Positions 60,475 through 64,000 of a stretch of 64,000 nt of DNA are shown one piece after another (the stretch's first letter is position 1; the number at the start of each line of letters is the position of its first letter). The stretch lies in assembly GCF_901686465.1 (NCBI RefSeq), contig NZ_LR594487.1, forward strand, positions 496,001 to 560,000. The letters run 5' to 3'. The notes below the pieces were generated by a model. The model was not told the origin of the DNA and searched no databases. It saw only the letters and a list, made by a program, of their open reading frames with translations. The position numbers and the translations under genes are program-made. This DNA comes from Halorubrum sp. DM2. Its GTDB lineage: Archaea > Halobacteriota > Halobacteria > Halobacteriales > Haloferacaceae.

Positions 60475-61515
60475 ATGAAGGCCGTTCAGTTCGGCGACCA
60501 CGGCGACCGCGACGTGATCGAGTACGGCGATTTCCCCGACCCCGAACCCGACCGCGGCGAGGTGGTGATCGACGTCAAGGCCGGCGCGCTGAACCACCTC
60601 GACATCTGGACGCGACGCGGGATGCCCGGGATCGACCTGGAGATGCCGCACATCCCCGGCAGCGACGCGGCGGGCGTCGTTGACGCCGTCGGCGAGGGCG
60701 TGACGCGCTTCGAGCCGGGCGACCGCGCCGCGGTGAGCGCCGGCGTCGCCTGCGGGAACTGCGAGTTCTGTCGCAACGGCGAGGAGTCGCTGTGCGTCTC
60801 CTTCCACATCATCGGCGAACACGTCCGCGGCGTCCACGCCGAGAAGGCGGTCGTCCCCGCGGAGAACCTCGTTCCCGTCCCGTCCGGCGTCGACTGGGAG
60901 GTCGCCGGCTCCGCGTCGCTCGTGTTCCAGACCGCGTGGCGCATGCTTCACACGCGCGCCGAGATCGAGGCGGGCGAGAAGGTGCTCGTCTTAGGTGCCT
61001 CCGGCGGCGTCGGCCACGCCGCCGTCCAGATCGCCGACCACGCGGGCTGTGAGGTGTTCGCGACCGCCTCGACCGAGGAGAAGCTCTCCCACGCCGAGGA
61101 CTGCGGCGCGGACCACGTCATCGACTACGAGACCAACGACTTCGCCGACGAGATCGGCGAACGCACCGGCAAGCGCGGCGTCGACGTCGTCGTCGACCAC
61201 ATCGGCGAGGCCACTTACCCGGACTCGCTGAAGTCGATGGCGAAGGGCGGCCGCCTCGTCACCTGCGGCGCGACGACCGGCGGGAACCCCGGAGCCGGAC
61301 TCAACCGCATCTTCTGGAACCAGCTGTCGGTGCTCGGCTCGACGATGGCGACGCCCGGCGAGGTCGACGACGTCTTGGAGCTCGTCTGGGACGGCACCTT
61401 CGAACCCCGCGTCCGCGAGGTCCTCCCGATGAGCGAGGCTTCGCGCGCACACGAGATGATCGAAAACCGTGAGGGCTTTGGCAAAGTGGTGGTTAAACCG
61501 GACAGTGAGTTCTGA
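60475..61515 (+). CDS. Zinc-binding alcohol dehydrogenase / quinone oxidoreductase family
   Basis: 346 residues, MDR fold. GALNHLDIWTRRG, GSDAAGVVDAVGEGVTRFEPGDRA, CGNCEFCRNGEESLC (four structural zinc cysteines) and VLGASGGVGHAAVQIADHAG for NAD(P). Substrate unknown; it ends overlapping the next gene. Confidence 0.93.
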   Translation: MKAVQFGDHGDRDVIEYGDFPDPEPDRGEVVIDVKAGALNHLDIWTRRGMPGIDLEMPHIPGSDAAGVVDAVGEGVTRFEPGDRAAVSAGVACGNCEFCRNGEESLCVSFHIIGEHVRGVHAEKAVVPAENLVPVPSGVDWEVAGSASLVFQTAWRMLHTRAEIEAGEKVLVLGASGGVGHAAVQIADHAGCEVFATASTEEKLSHAEDCGADHVIDYETNDFADEIGERTGKRGVDVVVDHIGEATYPDSLKSMAKGGRLVTCGATTGGNPGAGLNRIFWNQLSVLGSTMATPGEVDDVLELVWDGTFEPRVREVLPMSEASRAHEMIENREGFGKVVVKPDSEF

Positions 61516-61939
61516 GACCGACGGCGACGGAAACGAGACCGCCGACGCCCCGGACGAGACCGCCGACGGTACCACCGACGGCGGCTACGTTCACGTCCCC
61601 GGAGCCGACGGCGACGGCGGGACGGACGATCCCGCGGCCGACCGCGACGGCAAGGGGGACGACGCGGGCGACCGCGGCGACGCTCCGCGGGACCGGACGG
61701 AACCCGCCGCCGACCCGACGGCCGACGGCTTCGGCCGCAAGGGGTGGGCGCTGACGGCCGTGCTGTTCACCTGCGTGCTGGTCATCCCGGGGATCATCTA
61801 CATCTACCCGTACGCCGCGGGCGCGTTCGGGTTCACCTTCTTCGCGACGTACCTCGCCTTACCGCTCGTCCCCGCGCTCCTCCTCGGCCTCGTCGCGGTC
61901 TGGTCGATGACGGCCGCGACCGCGGACGGCGAGGCCTGA
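61505..61939 (+). CDS. Small C-terminally anchored membrane protein
   Basis: 144 residues from GTG 61505, which lies inside the end of the dehydrogenase; the longer frame to 61469 is improbable. The first 80 residues are acidic and disordered; two hydrophobic helices follow ([23 protein letters not shown] and [22 protein letters not shown]). No family assigned with confidence. Confidence 0.6.
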   Translation: MSSETDGDGNETADAPDETADGTTDGGYVHVPGADGDGGTDDPAADRDGKGDDAGDRGDAPRDRTEPAADPTADGFGRKGWALTAVLFTCVLVIPGIIYIYPYAAGAFGFTFFATYLALPLVPALLLGLVAVWSMTAATADGEA

Positions 61940-61952
61940 GGGGTCGCCGCGT

Positions 61953-62003
61953 CCGCTCACCGGTCGGTTCCGCTCACCGGTCGGTCCCGCTCACCGGTCG
62001 GTT
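61953..62003. repeat. 17-bp tandem repeat, three units
   Basis: CCGCTCACCGGTCGGTT is repeated three times without a gap (one C for T in the middle copy), followed by a partial unit. It lies between two genes 53 bases before cmk. Confidence 0.85.
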
Positions 62004-62055
62004 CCGCTCGGCGGCGAACGACAACCGTTTTGAACGACACCCGCGGAGTGGAGCT

Positions 62056-62634
62056 ATGTTGATCACCGTCTCCGGCCCGCCAGGGAGCGGGAAGAGCACC
62101 AACGCCGTCCAGCTCGCGGACGCGCTCGGTCTCGGACACGTCTCCGGCGGCGACATCTTCCGCGAGATGGCGGCCGAACGCGACATGACGCCCGTCGAGT
62201 TCAACGAGTTCGCCGAGGAGGACCCGCAGATCGACCGCGACCTCGACCGCCGGCTCCGCGATATCGCCGTCGAGCGCGACGACGTCGTCCTCGAATCCCG
62301 GCTCGCCGGCTGGCTCGCGGCCGACCACGCGGACTTCCGGTTCTGGTTCGACGCGCCGCTGTCGGTCCGCGCGGAGCGGATCGCCGAGCGCGAGGCGAAG
62401 CCGGTCGACCGCGCCCGAACCGAGACGGAGCGCCGGGAGACCTCCGAGCGCAAGCGGTATCAGGAATACTACAACATCGACATCGAGGATCTCTCGATCT
62501 ACGACGCCGCGTACAACACCGCCCGGTGGGGGCCCGAGCGCTTCCTCGACGTCCTCGTCGCGACGGTCGAGGCGTACGACCGCGCAACCGACGAGGGGAA
62601 GGCACCCGTCGAGGGCGTCGTGTACGACTTCTGA
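62056..62634 (+). CDS. cmk: Cytidylate kinase
   Basis: 192 residues. [37 protein letters not shown] is the archaeal Cmk P-loop, then [37 protein letters not shown] and [21 protein letters not shown]. It phosphorylates CMP. It precedes truB, the usual order in haloarchaea. Confidence 0.95.
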   Translation: MLITVSGPPGSGKSTNAVQLADALGLGHVSGGDIFREMAAERDMTPVEFNEFAEEDPQIDRDLDRRLRDIAVERDDVVLESRLAGWLAADHADFRFWFDAPLSVRAERIAEREAKPVDRARTETERRETSERKRYQEYYNIDIEDLSIYDAAYNTARWGPERFLDVLVATVEAYDRATDEGKAPVEGVVYDF

Positions 62635-62655
62635 GTTCCCCCGCTCCGTCCGAGC

Positions 62656-63723
62656 ATGACAGACTCACCCGACGACGCCGACCGCGACGCTCCCGGCAAC
62701 GGCTCCGCCGACGCCCGCGCAGACGGTGGCGACTCCGCGGCCGGCGACGACCCGCTCAGGGCCCCGCCCGGCGAGCGCTCGGTGCCGGAACTGCTCCGGT
62801 TCGGCGTCGTCAACCTCCACAAGCCCGCCGGTCCCTCCTCGCATCAGGTGTCCGCGTGGGTGCGGGACGCGATCGACGAGACGCTCGCGGCGCTCGATCC
62901 CGAGGGGCCTCCCACGGGCGGCGTCGCGCACTCCGGGACGCTCGATCCGAAGGTCACCGGCTGTCTCCCCACCCTGACCGGGGACGCGACGCGCATGGCG
63001 CAGGTGTTCCTCGAAGGGGCCAAGGAGTACGTCGCGGTGCTGGAGCTCCACGCGTCGCCCCCGAGCGACTTCCGCGAGGTGGTCGCGGAGTTCGAGAGCG
63101 AAATCTACCAGAAGCCGCCGCGGAAGAGCGCCGTGAGCCGTCGGCTGCGCACGCGGACGGTCCACGACCTCGACGTGCTGGAAGCCGCCGACCGGAAGGC
63201 CCTCCTCCGGATCCGGTGTGAGTCGGGGACGTACGTCCGGAAGCTGTGCCACGACGTCGGGCTCGCGACCGGCGTCGGCGCGCACATGGGCCACCTCCGA
63301 CGGACCGCCACCGACCCGTTCGACGACCGCGACCTGCGGACGCTCCAAGACCTCGTCGACGCGCTCGCGTGGGCCGAAGACGGCGACGACGCGCTCCTCC
63401 GCGAGGTGGTCCGCCCCGCCGAGGACGCCCTGACGCACCTCCCCGCGGTAACGGTCGCGCGGTCGGCCGCGCGCAACGTCGCGACCGGCGCGCCCGTGTA
63501 CGCCCCCGGCGTGATCGACGTCGACGACGCGGCGGTCCCCCGAGTTCGAGACGACGAGGCGACTGACGACGCCGACGCTGACGACGAGGCGACCGACGAT
63601 GCCGACCCGCCGCTCGTCGCATGTTTCACGCCCGACGGCGTCGCGGTCTGTCTCGGGCGGGTCGTCGGCGACCCCGACGCCGAGTCCGGCGTGGTCGTCT
63701 CGCTGGAGCGCGTCCTTTTATAA
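62656..63723 (+). CDS. truB: TruB/Cbf5-family pseudouridine synthase
   Basis: 355 residues. LHKPAGPSSHQVSAWVRDAI, AHSGTLDPKVTGCLPTLTGDATRM (catalytic aspartate) and the PUA domain at the C-terminus. Archaeal Cbf5 acts in H/ACA RNPs and on tRNA U55. A short acidic insertion with two TDDADADDEA copies lies near residue 300. Confidence 0.95.
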   Translation: MTDSPDDADRDAPGNGSADARADGGDSAAGDDPLRAPPGERSVPELLRFGVVNLHKPAGPSSHQVSAWVRDAIDETLAALDPEGPPTGGVAHSGTLDPKVTGCLPTLTGDATRMAQVFLEGAKEYVAVLELHASPPSDFREVVAEFESEIYQKPPRKSAVSRRLRTRTVHDLDVLEAADRKALLRIRCESGTYVRKLCHDVGLATGVGAHMGHLRRTATDPFDDRDLRTLQDLVDALAWAEDGDDALLREVVRPAEDALTHLPAVTVARSAARNVATGAPVYAPGVIDVDDAAVPRVRDDEATDDADADDEATDDADPPLVACFTPDGVAVCLGRVVGDPDAESGVVVSLERVLL

Positions 63724-63745
63724 TCGACCGCTCGCCGTCCCGCGT

Positions 63746-64000
63746 ATGGACACCGATGGCGACGACGACGCGAGTACGGATTCCGGCGGGACGAACCGAC
63801 GCGCGCTCGGCACCGCGAGCGCCGCCCCCGGCGAGTTCGACCGGGGCTGGTTCACCGTCGCGGAGCTGCCGACCGGCGCGTCCGAGCGGCTCCCGGTCGC
63901 GGTCGCGAACGGAGCGGCCGACGGGCCGACGCTGTGGCTCACCGGCGGCGTTCACGGCGACGAGGCGACCGGCGTCGCGGTCGTACAGGATGCGGTCGCG
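63746..64000 (+). CDS. Succinylglutamate desuccinylase/aspartoacylase-family protein (partial)
   Basis: The first 85 codons before the window ends. After an acidic start the sequence reads TLWLTGGVHGDEATGVAVVQ, the G-x-H-G-D-E zinc-binding motif of the M14 desuccinylase family. The C-terminal two thirds are missing. Function could be carboxypeptidase-like. Confidence 0.82.
   Translation, partial: MDTDGDDDASTDSGGTNRRALGTASAAPGEFDRGWFTVAELPTGASERLPVAVANGAADGPTLWLTGGVHGDEATGVAVVQDAVA

Noticed and set aside
61953-62003. 17-bp tandem repeat as a replication or att site
   Set aside because: Only three short units, no origin gene (orc1/cdc6), no integrase and no AT-rich stretch nearby; it is listed only as a repeat.

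Overview
The window is a 64-kb piece of a haloarchaeal genome. The base composition is very high in G+C, the proteins are strongly acidic, and the genes show typical archaeal features: split archaeal RNA polymerase subunits, FEN1, mevalonate kinase plus isopentenyl phosphate kinase, a halobacterial transducer, leaderless promoters with TATA boxes 25-30 nt ahead of the start codon, and ATGA/TGATG overlaps. A Halorubrum-like organism fits best, but genus is an inference. Most of it looks chromosomal. Positions 1-11,300 and a few short tracts are accessory.

Region 1 (1-3975) is the 3' part of a molybdopterin-oxidoreductase operon: an NrfD-type membrane subunit, a TorD-type chaperone, a small ferredoxin-like-fold protein, an Mrp/NBP35 ATPase and a small sulfite-oxidase-fold protein. 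The catalytic subunits lie outside the window. Region 2 (4147-10317) is an arsenic-resistance island: a 41-residue CC-motif peptide, arsR, an ArsP-type permease, a second arsR, a cupin, arsD, a double-ATPase arsA, two proteins ending in Cys-Cys (HcsL/HcsS type) and an arsenate reductase. Its neighbour, region 1, may therefore be a respiratory arsenate reductase operon. Region 3 (10401-11265) is a lower-GC segment bounded by transposon-like inverted ends that carries a membrane protein instead of a transposase.

From 11288 come dabA/dabB (inorganic carbon uptake), an amidohydrolase, an Lrp regulator, a thioesterase, a glutaredoxin-like protein, a PduO-type cobalamin adenosyltransferase, a cupin, a rhodanese and a Vms1-like release factor. 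From 20,200 to 21,600 two copies of a structured repeat flank one small gene in opposite orientation; a third copy is at 39,620. After that lie 6-phosphogluconate dehydrogenase, threonine synthase, a Bat-type regulator, glycine decarboxylase (gcvPB, gcvPA, gcvH), fen, a J-domain ferredoxin, DoxX, a large DHH/S1 protein, a YIP1-like protein, a pilin-like protein, a Gfo/Idh dehydrogenase with an internally deleted relic gene, pspA, dgcA/dgcN (D-glutamate catabolism), a chemotaxis-type transducer, a formate-dehydrogenase-like protein, a YqeC homologue, an intact IS6-type element and an aldehyde ferredoxin oxidoreductase homologue that has lost its expected iron-sulfur ligands.

The last third is core: Mrp, IPK and mevalonate kinase, an MscS-like channel, a DUF4870 gene broken by an amber codon, then rps2-eno-rpoK-rpoN-rps9-rpl13-rpl18e-tRNA-Leu-rpoD-rps11-rps4-rps13-tRNA-Ser on the minus strand, followed on the plus strand by a zinc alcohol dehydrogenase, a small membrane protein, cmk, truB and the start of a succinylglutamate desuccinylase-family gene.

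The observation I consider most likely to be under-described is the roughly 260-305 bp repeat family. Its three copies keep long stems perfectly paired through compensatory changes while sharing a near-invariant core, which points to selection on a folded RNA or DNA.
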